From Nocardioides albus (GTDB lineage Bacteria; Actinomycetota; Actinomycetes; Propionibacteriales; Nocardioidaceae), in assembly GCF_014648255.1 (NCBI RefSeq), contig NZ_BMQT01000002.1:248001-312000 (forward strand): DNA of 64,000 nt, given 5' to 3'. The position numbers were made by a program, and so were the translations under genes. Under the pieces are notes generated by a model that made no database searches, had not been told where the DNA came from, and worked only from the letters and a program-made list of their open reading frames with translations. Below are positions 9,601 through 17,304 of this stretch, piece by piece. Each line of letters begins with the position of its first letter. Position 1 is the stretch's first letter.

Positions 9601-10101
9601 TCAGGTGAGGAACAGCCCCACGACCCAGGTGATCGTGGCGAGCGTCGCGGCGGCGGCGTCGATCAGGATGAACAGGCCCATCGCCTTGAGGGCCGTCCAG
9701 GTCGACGCCCAGGCGTCGCCCGCGTCGCCGTGGTGACGGCGCAGCTCGGCGAGGAAGACGCCGAGCGGGAAGCCGATGAAGAGCCCGACCACCGGGATCA
9801 CGAAGAAGCCGACGATGGCGAGGATCGCGCCGACGATCTGGGTGGACAGCGGCATCCCGGAGTCCTTGAGACGCTTGCCGGGGACGGCGTACTTGGTGAT
9901 CAACCCGACGGCGATGAACGCGGCGGAGATGCCGAAGACCACCCACCCGGTGGGCTCTCCCAGCCAGATGGCCCAGCCGAGGATGGCGGCCGCGACGAGC
10001 AGCGCACCGCCGGGAAGGATCGGGACGATGATGCCGGCGATGCCGAAGGCGATGACCAGCGCGACGAGGCCAACGACGAGAGATTCAGGGACGAGACTCA
10101 C
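9601..10101 (-). CDS. DUF456 family integral membrane protein
   Basis: 166-aa hydrophobic protein with about four to five membrane segments: residues 8-50 (two helices around PILPGGALLVAAAILGWA), 53-72, 85-115 (IVGAILAIVGFFVIPVVGLFIGF) and 140-165. The glycine-rich GIIVPILPGG and VVGLFIGFPLGVFLAEL segments are typical of DUF456 proteins, whose function is unknown. ATG-equivalent start is at 10101. It is convergent with the amidase gene across 18 nt and lies downstream of the DUF7455 gene, from which it is separated by a strong hairpin. Confidence 0.85.
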   Translation of the reverse strand: MSLVPESLVVGLVALVIAFGIAGIIVPILPGGALLVAAAILGWAIWLGEPTGWVVFGISAAFIAVGLITKYAVPGKRLKDSGMPLSTQIVGAILAIVGFFVIPVVGLFIGFPLGVFLAELRRHHGDAGDAWASTWTALKAMGLFILIDAAAATLATITWVVGLFLT

Positions 10102-10139
10102 GGAGCGAACCCTAGCCCCGTGACCCGGCCGGGTACGCC

Positions 10140-10170
10140 GAAGGCCCGGACCATGGTGGTCCGGGCCTTC
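10140..10170 (-). terminator. Perfect 13-bp hairpin between DUF7455 and DUF456 genes
   Basis: Arms gaaggcccggacc (10140-10152) and ggtccgggccttc (10158-10170) pair perfectly around a 5-nt loop. It lies 19 nt past the stop of the leftward DUF7455 gene and 38 nt before the start of the next leftward gene, so it should end or attenuate the first transcript. No U-tract is present. Confidence 0.75.
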
Positions 10171-10189
10171 TCAGGAGTTGGTGGGCGGG

Positions 10190-10396
10190 TCAGCTCTTGT
10201 CGGTGAGCTTGTGGGTCTCGTCGACGATCGAGCTCGCGATCTCCTTGAGCTTCTCACCGTGCTCGCGGGCGTGGTGAGCGCAGAACAGGAGTTCGCCGCC
10301 GGAGCTGAGCTCCGCGCGTACGTAGGCCTGCGCTCCGCACCGGTCGCAACGGTCCTCGGACGTGAGCGGCGAGCTGGTGGCAACGGCAGTGGTCAC
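10190..10396 (-). CDS. DUF7455-type small zinc-ribbon protein
   Basis: 68-aa cytosolic protein with a putative metal site CDRCGAQAYVRAEL...LLFCAHHAREH, i.e. CxxC followed by CxxH. This matches small actinobacterial DUF7455 proteins commonly coded next to type II topoisomerase genes, as here, where parE lies divergently 316 nt away. The function is unknown. Start is GTG at 10396, preceded by GAGG. The helical tail (HGEKLKEIASSIVDETHKL) is part of the family. Confidence 0.8.
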   Translation of the reverse strand: MTTAVATSSPLTSEDRCDRCGAQAYVRAELSSGGELLFCAHHAREHGEKLKEIASSIVDETHKLTDKS

Positions 10397-10712
10397 ATCG
10401 GCCTCATTTCTGAATCATGGTTGCGCCGGGATAACGTACGTGAGCCTTGGAAGATTCCCTAGGTCGCTAGCGTCTCTTCGCGGACTCTTACCGCCGTCGC
10501 ACCTCTAATCCTTGCAGTTGTCGCTCCAAGTCGGGGATCCGGGTCGGAACCTACCCCGCGGGACATCGCTGTCCGTGAGAGACATTCTTACCTGTCAACC
10601 GACCATTTCGTGCATCGAAACCCGCAAGTTCCGCGTAACGGACCGATCACGACGTACGCGTGCCGCTCGACGGCGCACCGGTCGTTGCCGCGTGCCTGCG
10701 TGAGAGCCGGGC
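10397..10712. other. 316-nt divergent intergenic region between the DUF7455 gene and parE
   Basis: No gene is seen here; a short open frame at 10512-10703 lacks coding character. The region must carry promoters for both flanking genes. No clear -10/-35 pair or strong inverted repeat could be fixed by eye. Because the parE start is uncertain, the true leader may reach as far as about 10,800. Confidence 0.5.
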
Positions 10713-12872
10713 GTGTCGCACGGTAGATTTCATCTGAGCAACGCCCCCCACGCAGCTGCACCGAGAAACAGCGCAGTATTGCAGTACAGCCAGGAGCCGA
10801 TCATCTCTGACAACACCTACAACGCCGCGCACCTCCTCGTCCTCGAGGGCCTGGAGGCGGTACGCAAGCGTCCCGGTATGTACATCGGCTCGACGGATAC
10901 CCGCGGCCTCATGCACTGCCTGTGGGAGATCATCGACAACGGCGTCGACGAAGCGCTGGCCGGGTTCGCCAGCCACGTCGAGGTCACGATGCATCCCGAC
11001 GGCTCCGTCGAGGTCTACGACGACGGCCGCGGCATCCCCACCGACAAGGAGCCCCGCACCGGGCTGCCCGGCGTCGAGGTGGTCGCGACCAAGCTGCACG
11101 CAGGCGGGAAGTTCGGTGGCGGCTCCTACAACGCCACGGGCGGTCTGCACGGCGTCGGGCTCTCGGTCGTCAACGCGCTCTCCAGCCGGATGGACATCGA
11201 CGTGGACCGCTCGCCGGCCCAGCAGGGGATGTCGTTCCGCCGTGGCGTGCCCGGGGTGTTCGACGGCGACGGTCCGACGGCCGGTTTCACGCCGCAGAAC
11301 GGCCTGACCCGTAAGGGAAAGCGCGTCGCCAAGGGCAAGAACGGCACCCGGGTCAGGTTCTGGCCCGACCGGCAGATCTTCACGAAGGACGCCCGCTTCG
11401 AGCTCGAGGGGCTGCTCGGCCGCGCCCGGCAGACGAGCTTCATCGTTCCCGGGCTGGAGCTGGTCATCCGCGACCTGTCCGGCACCGGCACCGAGGGCCC
11501 GGTCGAGGAGAAGTTCCGTCACGACGGCGGCATCGCCGAGTTCGTCGACTTCCTGGCCAAGGACGAGCCGGTCAGCGGCGTACTCCGCCTGCAGGGTTCT
11601 GACACCTTCACCGAGACCGTGCCGATGCTCGACGACGCCGGCCACATGACCCCGCAGGACGTCGAGCGTGAGCTCGGGGTCGACATCGCGGTGCGGTGGG
11701 GCAGCGGCTACGACACCGAGATCCGCTCGTTCGTCAACGTGATCGCCACCCCGAAGGGCGGCACCCACGTCAGCGGCTTCGAGAACGCACTGACCAAGAC
11801 GTTCAACGATGCCATGCGTGCCGCCAAGGTGCTGAAGGTCAACGACAAGGACATCGTCAAGGAGGACGTCCTCGAGGGCCTGACCTCGGTGGTGACGGTG
11901 CGTCTGGCCGAGCCGCAGTTCGAGGGGCAGACCAAGGAGATCCTTGGTACGCCGGCCGCTCGCGCGGTGGTCCGCAAGGTCGTCTCGGCCGAGATGAAGA
12001 AGTTCCTCACCGAGTCGCGTGGCGCGGCCAAGCAGCAGGCCAAGCTGGTGATGGAGAAGGTCTACTCCGCCTCCAAGACCCGGCTCTCGCTGCGTCAGCA
12101 GAAGGAGAACCAGCGGCGCAAGAACGCGCTGGAGTCCTCCGCGCTGCCCTCCAAGCTCGCCGACTGCCGCACCACCGACGACCGGGCCGAGCTGTTCATC
12201 GTCGAGGGTGACTCCGCGCTCGGCACCGCCAAGGTGGCCCGCAACTCGGAGTTCCAGGCGCTGCTGCCGATCCGCGGCAAGATCCTCAACGTCCAGAAGG
12301 CCTCGGTCGGCGACATGCTGAAGAACACCGAGTGCTCCTCGATCATCCAGGTCGTCGGGACCGGCACCGGTCGCGGCTTCGACCTGGACGCGGCGCGCTA
12401 CGGCAAGATCATCTTCATGGCCGACGCCGACTCCGACGGCGCCCACATCCGGACGCTGCTGGCGACGCTGTTCTTCAAGTACATGCCCGAGCTGATCGCC
12501 GCCGGCAAGGTCTACACGGCGGTCCCGCCGCTGCACCGGATCGAGATCTCCAACCCCAAGAAGGGGATGGAGAAGTACGTCTACACCTACTCCGACCAGG
12601 AGCTGCAGCGGAAGCTCGCCGAGCTGAAGAAGAAGAACGTCTCTTGGAAGGACCCGGTGCAGCGCTACAAGGGTCTGGGCGAGATGGACGCCGACCAGCT
12701 GGCCGAGACCACGATGGACCCGCGCCACCGTACGCTTCGCCGGCTGACCCTGGACGACGCCGACGAGGCTGCGGCGGTCTTCGACCTGCTGATGGGCTCC
12801 GAGGTGGCTCCGCGCAAGGAGTTCATCGTCGCCGGGGGCGGTCAGCTCTCCGAGACCGACCTCGACTTCTAG
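10713..12872 (+). CDS. parE: DNA topoisomerase IV / gyrase-type subunit B
   Basis: ATPase subunit of a type II topoisomerase, partner of the subunit A coded at 52,822-55,299. GHKL ATPase motifs are present: EIIDNGVDEAL, YDDGRGIP and GLHGVGLSVVNALS. The TOPRIM domain has IVEGDSALGTA and DADSDGAHIRTLL. The C-terminus carries QRYKGLGEMDADQL. Up to 719 aa are open from GTG 10713, but recognisable homology begins only at DNTYNAAHLLVLEGLEAVRK, about residue 33. TTG at 10779 and, unusually, ATC at 10803 (6 nt after AGGAG) are alternative starts. The position near sigA and pairing with a distant parC suggest ParE rather than the dnaA-linked GyrB. Confidence 0.93.
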   Translation: MSHGRFHLSNAPHAAAPRNSAVLQYSQEPIISDNTYNAAHLLVLEGLEAVRKRPGMYIGSTDTRGLMHCLWEIIDNGVDEALAGFASHVEVTMHPDGSVEVYDDGRGIPTDKEPRTGLPGVEVVATKLHAGGKFGGGSYNATGGLHGVGLSVVNALSSRMDIDVDRSPAQQGMSFRRGVPGVFDGDGPTAGFTPQNGLTRKGKRVAKGKNGTRVRFWPDRQIFTKDARFELEGLLGRARQTSFIVPGLELVIRDLSGTGTEGPVEEKFRHDGGIAEFVDFLAKDEPVSGVLRLQGSDTFTETVPMLDDAGHMTPQDVERELGVDIAVRWGSGYDTEIRSFVNVIATPKGGTHVSGFENALTKTFNDAMRAAKVLKVNDKDIVKEDVLEGLTSVVTVRLAEPQFEGQTKEILGTPAARAVVRKVVSAEMKKFLTESRGAAKQQAKLVMEKVYSASKTRLSLRQQKENQRRKNALESSALPSKLADCRTTDDRAELFIVEGDSALGTAKVARNSEFQALLPIRGKILNVQKASVGDMLKNTECSSIIQVVGTGTGRGFDLDAARYGKIIFMADADSDGAHIRTLLATLFFKYMPELIAAGKVYTAVPPLHRIEISNPKKGMEKYVYTYSDQELQRKLAELKKKNVSWKDPVQRYKGLGEMDADQLAETTMDPRHRTLRRLTLDDADEAAAVFDLLMGSEVAPRKEFIVAGGGQLSETDLDF

Positions 12873-12888
12873 GACCGGAGCATCACCG

Positions 12889-13299
12889 ATGGACCAGAAG
12901 GCAGCCCGGACAGCGGCGACGAAGGCGTTCAAGGCCGGCGGCATGCCGCTGCGCAAGGGCCATCACCGGCTCGGTGACCCCAAGAGCGACGACATCGTCT
13001 GGTACGTCGACCTGCGCGCCCAAGGAGCCGGGCCGAGCGCGCCGCTGCGCTTCGAGATCGGCTGCTGGGTCGCCGCCCTCGCCCACCCGGAACCAGAGGG
13101 CGGTCCGGTCGACTGCCCGCTGCTGCTGGACCGTCCGGTCGCCTCGACCACCCCTGCCGAGATGGGCGAGGAGGTCGGCGATCTGGTCGGTCTCGTCGGC
13201 GACCTGGACTCGGTCGCCGCGCTGCGCGATGCGTTGGCCGAGGGGAGGCTGGGGCGACCGTTGGTCGACCAGTCGCTGCGTACGTTGCTGGACGGGTAG
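12889..13299 (+). CDS. Hypothetical protein, 136 aa, downstream of parE
   Basis: Not recognised. It starts 16 nt after the parE stop with CGGAG before the ATG, so it is probably cotranscribed. The soluble acidic protein has a Lys/Ala-rich start (KAARTAATKAFKAGG), a beta-like middle (DIVWYVDLRAQ, LRFEIGCWVAAL) and an acidic helical end. No catalytic motif or signal peptide is visible. It converges on the ECF41 sigma gene with a 9-nt gap. Confidence 0.65.
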   Translation: MDQKAARTAATKAFKAGGMPLRKGHHRLGDPKSDDIVWYVDLRAQGAGPSAPLRFEIGCWVAALAHPEPEGGPVDCPLLLDRPVASTTPAEMGEEVGDLVGLVGDLDSVAALRDALAEGRLGRPLVDQSLRTLLDG

Positions 13300-13308
13300 C
13301 CGGGACGC

Positions 13309-14214
13309 TCAGCGCTCGGCGAGCAGCGCGAACAGGTCGCCGACCTCACCCAGGTGGCCGAGCTTGTCGGGGTTGAGGACGTTGTGCATGCGTACGATCC
13401 GGCCGCCGTCGACGTCGAGGGCGATGACGCCGAGCAGGGCGCCGTCCGCGCCGCGGGTGAGCATCGCCGGCTGGCCGTTGGCGTGCGAGAGCTCCAGACG
13501 TACGCCGAAGCGTTCGCCCTGACGCATCAGCCCGAGCAGGAAGCGGGCGACGGCGACGGCACCGAGCATCGACCTCTGGATCGCGGGCGCCCGGCCGCCG
13601 CCGTCGGCGACGAACACGACGTCGTCGGCGAGCAGCCGCTCCAGGCCGGCGATGTCACTCGCGGACAGCGCGGCGACGAACTGTGAGGCGAGCTGGTCGC
13701 GGCGCTCGCGGGACGGGTCGAACCGCGGCGTGCCGTCGGCGATCCGCTTGCGGGCGCGGGTGAAGATCTGGCGGCAGTTGGTCGCGCTCTTGTCGACGAC
13801 GGGGGCGATGTCGTCGTAGTCGTAGCCCAGCACCTCGCGCAGCACGAAGACCGCACGCTCGACCGGCGTGAGCGACTCCAGCAGGACCAGGAACGCGGTG
13901 CTGACGGTCTCGTCGAGCTCGATGCGGTGGCTCGGGTCCTCGTCGGAGACCAGGATCGGCTCGGGCAGCCACGGGCCGACGTACTGCTCGCGGCGGTGGC
14001 GGGCCGAGCGGAGGGTGTCGATGGCGATCCGGGTGGTGACAGTGGTGGCGTACGCATCGAGGTTGTCGACGGTCTCCGTGGACTGAGCGCTGCGGTGCAT
14101 CCGCAGGAACGCCTCCTGCACGACGTCCTCCGCCTCGGCGACGCTGCCGAGCATCCGGTAGGCGATCGAGAACATCAGCGGGCGGAGCCCGTCATGAGCG
14201 CTTGCGAGGTCCAC
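13309..14214 (-). CDS. sigJ: ECF41-family RNA polymerase sigma factor with C-terminal SnoaL-like domain
   Basis: 301-aa ECF sigma factor. Region 2 has LMFSIAYRMLGSVAEAEDVVQEAFLR and region 4 has YDYDDIAPVVDKSATNCRQI. The ECF41 signatures WLPEP (linker), DGGGR and NPDKL (C-terminal SnoaL_2-like domain) are all present at about residues 84, 206 and 282. In this family the fused domain takes the place of an anti-sigma factor and tunes activity. ECF41 genes usually sit beside a single redox or epimerase gene; here the divergent NAD-dependent epimerase is preceded by an ECF41-type promoter. The start is GTG at 14214. SigJ is the mycobacterial name for this type; orthology is inferred from architecture. 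Confidence 0.92.
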   Translation of the reverse strand: MDLASAHDGLRPLMFSIAYRMLGSVAEAEDVVQEAFLRMHRSAQSTETVDNLDAYATTVTTRIAIDTLRSARHRREQYVGPWLPEPILVSDEDPSHRIELDETVSTAFLVLLESLTPVERAVFVLREVLGYDYDDIAPVVDKSATNCRQIFTRARKRIADGTPRFDPSRERRDQLASQFVAALSASDIAGLERLLADDVVFVADGGGRAPAIQRSMLGAVAVARFLLGLMRQGERFGVRLELSHANGQPAMLTRGADGALLGVIALDVDGGRIVRMHNVLNPDKLGHLGEVGDLFALLAER

Positions 14215-14236
14215 GAGTGCAGGACCTTACGCCAGC

Positions 14237-14263
14237 TGTCACAGGAGCGCAGGTCGTTTCGTC
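14237..14263 (+). promoter_or_regulatory. ECF41-type promoter of the epimerase gene
   Basis: TGTCACA at 14237-14243, a 16-nt spacer, then CGTC at 14260-14263. These are the known -35 and -10 elements of ECF41 promoters with the expected spacing. A start of transcription near 14270 would give a leader of about 25 nt before the ATG at 14295, which has GAGAGGAAG as its ribosome binding site. This also rules out the longer open frame from 14202. Confidence 0.85.
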
Positions 14264-14294
14264 GGTGGGATCAACAACGACGAGAGGAAGCACG

Positions 14295-15284
14295 ATGCGT
14301 ATCTTCATCGCAGGCGGAACCGGCGCGGTCGGCCTCCGGATGGTGCCGCTGCTGGTGGCAGGCGGGCACGAGGTCTACGGCTCGACCCGCCACGACGCCG
14401 GTCGCAACACGCTGGCCGGCATGGGCGCTACCGGGATCGTGATGGACCCGCTCGACGCTCGGAGCGTCCAGGACGCGGTGGCCGAGGCCGAGCCCGAGGT
14501 CGTCGTGCACCAGCTCACCGCCCTGAGCGGTATCAGCGGGAACCTGAAGAGGTGGGACCAGGATTTCGCGATGACCAACCGGCTGCGCACCGAGGCCACC
14601 GACCACCTGCTGGCTGCCGCTCGGGCGACCGGGGTGCGGCGGTTCGTCGCACAGAGCTTCGGCGGCGGCTGGACCTATGAGCGCACCGGCGGCTGGGTCA
14701 AGGACGAGAGCACCCGGCTGATCGCCGACCCGGGCAAGGAGGCGCGGGGCGCGCTGGCGGCGATCCGGCACCTCGAGGACGCCGTGGCCATCTCGACAAG
14801 CTCGATACACCGCTCGACAAGCTCGACCTCCGATGGAGCCGGCCTCGAGGGCCTGGTGCTGCGCTACGGCAACTTCTATGGCCCCGGCAACGCGGCGTCG
14901 CGCGACGGTGCCATCGGGGAGCTGTTGCGCAAGGGCAAGATGCCCGTGGTCGGCGGTGGCACCGGCGTGTGGTCGTTCGTCCACATCGACGACGTCGGTG
15001 CCGCGACCGTCGCGGCGGTCGAACGAGGCGCACCCGGCATCTACAACATCGTCGACGACGAGCCGGCGCCGGTGAACCAGTGGATGCCGTTGCTGGCCGA
15101 GCAGGTCGGCGGCCGGAACCCGATGAGTCTCCCGGCCTGGCTCGCCCGGCCGCTGATCGGCGAGTTCGGGGTCGCGCTGATGACCTCGGTGCGCGGCTCC
15201 TCGAACGCCAAGGCCAAGCGCGAGCTCGGCTGGACGCCGTCCTACGCCAGCTGGCGTGAGGGCTTCCGAACCGGGATCGGCTGA
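14295..15284 (+). CDS. NAD-dependent epimerase/dehydratase (extended SDR), probable ECF41 target
   Basis: 329-aa protein with an N-terminal Rossmann motif (IFIAGGTGAVGLRMV, GxxGxxG). The usual SDR catalytic Tyr region is replaced by FVAQSFGGGWTYER, which should be checked. Middle and C-terminal parts (VLRYGNFYGPGN, IYNIVDDEPAPVNQWM) match the NAD-dependent epimerase/dehydratase family. Substrate unknown. Residues about 165-180 (ISTSSIHRSTSSTSDGAG) are a Ser/Thr-rich insertion encoded by a repeat that recurs in the transporter at 34,500-36,338. It is divergent from the ECF41 sigma gene and has that sigma factor's promoter type upstream. Confidence 0.87.
   Translation: MRIFIAGGTGAVGLRMVPLLVAGGHEVYGSTRHDAGRNTLAGMGATGIVMDPLDARSVQDAVAEAEPEVVVHQLTALSGISGNLKRWDQDFAMTNRLRTEATDHLLAAARATGVRRFVAQSFGGGWTYERTGGWVKDESTRLIADPGKEARGALAAIRHLEDAVAISTSSIHRSTSSTSDGAGLEGLVLRYGNFYGPGNAASRDGAIGELLRKGKMPVVGGGTGVWSFVHIDDVGAATVAAVERGAPGIYNIVDDEPAPVNQWMPLLAEQVGGRNPMSLPAWLARPLIGEFGVALMTSVRGSSNAKAKRELGWTPSYASWREGFRTGIG
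14789..14819 (+). repeat. Repeat-derived insertion inside the epimerase gene
   Basis: This 31-nt stretch matches the reverse complement of 35,672-35,702 (inside a transporter gene) at 30 of 31 positions, differing only by G versus T at position 12. It contains ctcgacaagctcgat and a second ctcgacaagctcga directly after. The two host genes are unrelated and read it in different frames, so it is a mobile or recombining repeat, not a protein domain. Confidence 0.8.
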
Positions 15285-15313
15285 GGACGCGCACGGGTGG
15301 TTATGGTGGCGCA

Positions 15314-15772
15314 GTGAAGATGATGGCGTTGCAGGACGAGTGGTGGCCGACGATGACCTGCTTCGGGTGCGGGCCGGCCAACGCCGAGGGGCTCCGGCTG
15401 AAGAGCTATCCGCAGCTGGACGGGAGTGTGACCGCGACCTTCCAGCCGTGGCCGCAGCACGACAACGGCGGTGGGTTCCTCAACGGAGGGGTCATCGCGA
15501 CCCTGCTCGACTGCCACAGTGCCGCTGCGGTGCACCAGGAGGCCTTCCTCAACGGCTGGATGCCCGCCGAGGGGGAGTCGCTGGCCTATGTGACGGCAGG
15601 GATCGACGTACGCTACCGGCGGCCGGCTCCGCTCAAGGAGCCGGTCACGCTGGTCGCCTCCACCAAGAACGTCAGCGAGGACCAGATCACTGCGCTGGTG
15701 CGGCTGGAGTGGGACGGAAAGGTCCGGGCCGAGGGCGAGGCGCTGTGGAAGCGGTGGCGCCCCCGGACATGA
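15314..15772 (+). CDS. PaaI-type hotdog thioesterase
   Basis: 152-aa hotdog-fold protein. Visible family features are CFGCGPANAEGLRLKSY near the start, HDNGGGFLNGGVIATLLDCHSAAAV (residues about 49-73, with the conserved Asn/Gly-rich catalytic segment and Asp), and DVRYRRPAPLKEPVTL. Members hydrolyse acyl- or aryl-CoA thioesters in the cytosol; the substrate is not predictable. Start GTG 15314 is proposed, with ATG alternatives at 15320 and 15323. It lies 29 nt after the epimerase, in the same direction, but its link to the ECF41 regulon is unproven. A bidirectional hairpin follows. Confidence 0.85.
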   Translation: MKMMALQDEWWPTMTCFGCGPANAEGLRLKSYPQLDGSVTATFQPWPQHDNGGGFLNGGVIATLLDCHSAAAVHQEAFLNGWMPAEGESLAYVTAGIDVRYRRPAPLKEPVTLVASTKNVSEDQITALVRLEWDGKVRAEGEALWKRWRPRT

Positions 15773-15779
15773 GAAATGC

Positions 15780-15811
15780 GGAACGACCCCCACCAAGGTG
15801 AGGGCCGTTCC
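15780..15811. terminator. Bidirectional terminator between the thioesterase gene and tuf
   Basis: ggaacgacccccacc at 15780-15794 pairs with ggtgagggccgttcc at 15797-15811 with internal mismatches and a 2-nt loop. The rightward strand continues with tgttttct, giving a fair T-tract for the thioesterase transcript. It also follows the tuf stop at 15818 on the other strand. Confidence 0.75.
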
Positions 15812-15817
15812 TGTTTT

Positions 15818-17005
15818 CTAGTCGAGCAGCTCCGTCACGGTGCCCGCGGCGACGGTGTGACCGCCTTCGCGGACCGCGAAGCCGAGACCGACGTCCATCG
15901 CGATCGCCTTCTCCAGCTCCACCCCGAGCTCGACCGTGTCGCCGGGCATGACCAGGGCGATCTCACCCAGGTCGATCCCGCCGGGCACGTCCGTGGTCCG
16001 GAAGTAGAACTGCGGCCGGTAGTCCGCCGCGAACGGCGTGTGTCGGCCACCCTCGGCGGTCGACAGCGCGTGCAGGTTCGCCCGGAACTTCCGGTGCGGC
16101 TGCACGCTGCCGGGCAGCGCCACGACCTGGCCTCGACGGACCTGGTCGCGCTTGACGCCGCGCAGCAGTACCGCGGCGTTGTCGCCCGCCTCAGCGGACT
16201 CCAGCGACTTGCCGAACGTCTCCATACCGATCGCCGTGCTGGTGACCGTCTCGCCGAGGCCCACGACCTCGACCGCGTCGCCGACCTTCAGCGAACCGCG
16301 CTCGACGGCACCGGTGACCACCGTGCCGCGGCCGTTGATGGTGATGACGTTCTCGATCGGCATCAGGAACGGCTCACCGAGCTCTCGCTCGGGAACCGGT
16401 ACGTAGCCGTCGATCGCGTCCAGCAGGTCGCCGATCGCCGCGGCCCACTCCGGGTCGCCCTCCAGGGCCTTCAGCCCGGAGACCCGGACGACCGGCAGGT
16501 CGTCGCCGGGGAACCCGTACTCGGAGAGGAGGTCACGGACCTCCAGCTCGACCAGGTCGAGCAGCTCGGGGTCGTCGACGGCGTCGGCCTTGTTGAGCGC
16601 GACCACCAGGTACGGCACGCCTACCCGGCGCGCGAGCAGCACGTGCTCGCGCGTCTGCGGCATGGCGCCGTCCTGCGCGGAGACGACCAGGATCGCGGCG
16701 TCCACCTGGGCGGCGCCGGTGATCATGTTCTTCACGTAGTCGGCGTGCCCGGGCATGTCGACGTGCGCGTAGTGCCTGGTGGCGGTCTCGTACTCGACGT
16801 GCGAGATGTTGATCGTGATCCCGCGCTGCAGCTCCTCCGGCGCACGGTCGATGCCGTCGAAGGCGATGAAGCGGTTCACGCTCGGGTCCCGCTCCGCGAG
16901 CACCTTGGTGATCGCGGCGGTCAGCGTCGTCTTGCCGTGGTCGACGTGACCCATGGTCCCGATGTTGAGGTGCGGCTTGGTCCGCACGAACTGGCCCTTG
17001 GCCAT
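15818..17005 (-). CDS. tuf3: Elongation factor Tu, divergent Tuf3-type paralogue
   Basis: 395-aa EF-Tu, the GTPase that brings aminoacyl-tRNA to the ribosome. G motifs: [14 protein letters not shown], then DMPGH where most EF-Tu have DCPGH, NKAD, and SGLKALEGD where most have SAL. From memory, DMPGH and SGL are shared with Streptomyces Tuf3, a stress or elfamycin-associated second EF-Tu. In the C-terminal tail, [16 protein letters not shown] replaces the usual GLRFAIREGGRTVGAG. It is not next to rpsG/fusA, the normal tuf1 site, supporting a paralogue. ATG 17005 has AAAGGA upstream; the open frame to 17179 covers the leader and is not used. The str-operon tuf would lie elsewhere. Confidence 0.88.
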   Translation of the reverse strand: MAKGQFVRTKPHLNIGTMGHVDHGKTTLTAAITKVLAERDPSVNRFIAFDGIDRAPEELQRGITINISHVEYETATRHYAHVDMPGHADYVKNMITGAAQVDAAILVVSAQDGAMPQTREHVLLARRVGVPYLVVALNKADAVDDPELLDLVELEVRDLLSEYGFPGDDLPVVRVSGLKALEGDPEWAAAIGDLLDAIDGYVPVPERELGEPFLMPIENVITINGRGTVVTGAVERGSLKVGDAVEVVGLGETVTSTAIGMETFGKSLESAEAGDNAAVLLRGVKRDQVRRGQVVALPGSVQPHRKFRANLHALSTAEGGRHTPFAADYRPQFYFRTTDVPGGIDLGEIALVMPGDTVELGVELEKAIAMDVGLGFAVREGGHTVAAGTVTELLD

Positions 17006-17103
17006 GAGAGTTCCTTTGTGTGTCAGAAGATTTCCGGGATGAGCCAGGACCCTCCGGCAAGCCCTCGACGCGCTGTCACCGCGTGAGGGGGCCGGTGCGG
17101 GCC

Positions 17104-17209
17104 ACCCTCCTCCGCGGGTCCTGCGAGGCAGGAGGAGGGTCAGCTTTCGGCGCCGGTGCAATCGACTGACGGAGCCCACGTGGGAGCGCCCGTCAGGCGG
17201 GTGCCTGAC
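17104..17209 (-). promoter_or_regulatory. Structured leader of the tuf3-type gene
   Basis: Two perfect inverted repeats lie in the 299-nt space upstream of tuf: accctcctcc (17104-17113) with ggaggagggt (17131-17140), loop 17 nt, and gtcaggc (17192-17198) with gcctgac (17203-17209), loop 4 nt. In the leftward transcript these are two stem-loops 100-200 nt before the start codon. They could be an attenuator, the terminator of the upstream HNH gene, or both. No known riboswitch consensus was recognised. Confidence 0.5.
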
Positions 17210-17304
17210 AGGTGGTGCTCGGAAACCACGCGGAACATGCTGATCACGTTAGGTCCAAACATCGGACCCGGCAAATGAATTCCTCGCGGACTCGTGCCCG
17301 CGGC

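Noticed and set aside
10647..12956. 769-aa open frame antisense to parE
   Set aside because: High-GC shadow frame; parE on the other strand has all ATPase and TOPRIM motifs.
15818..17179. N-terminal extension of EF-Tu to 453 aa
   Set aside because: The extension covers a hairpin-rich leader, and the family start [14 protein letters not shown] has a ribosome binding site at 17,005.
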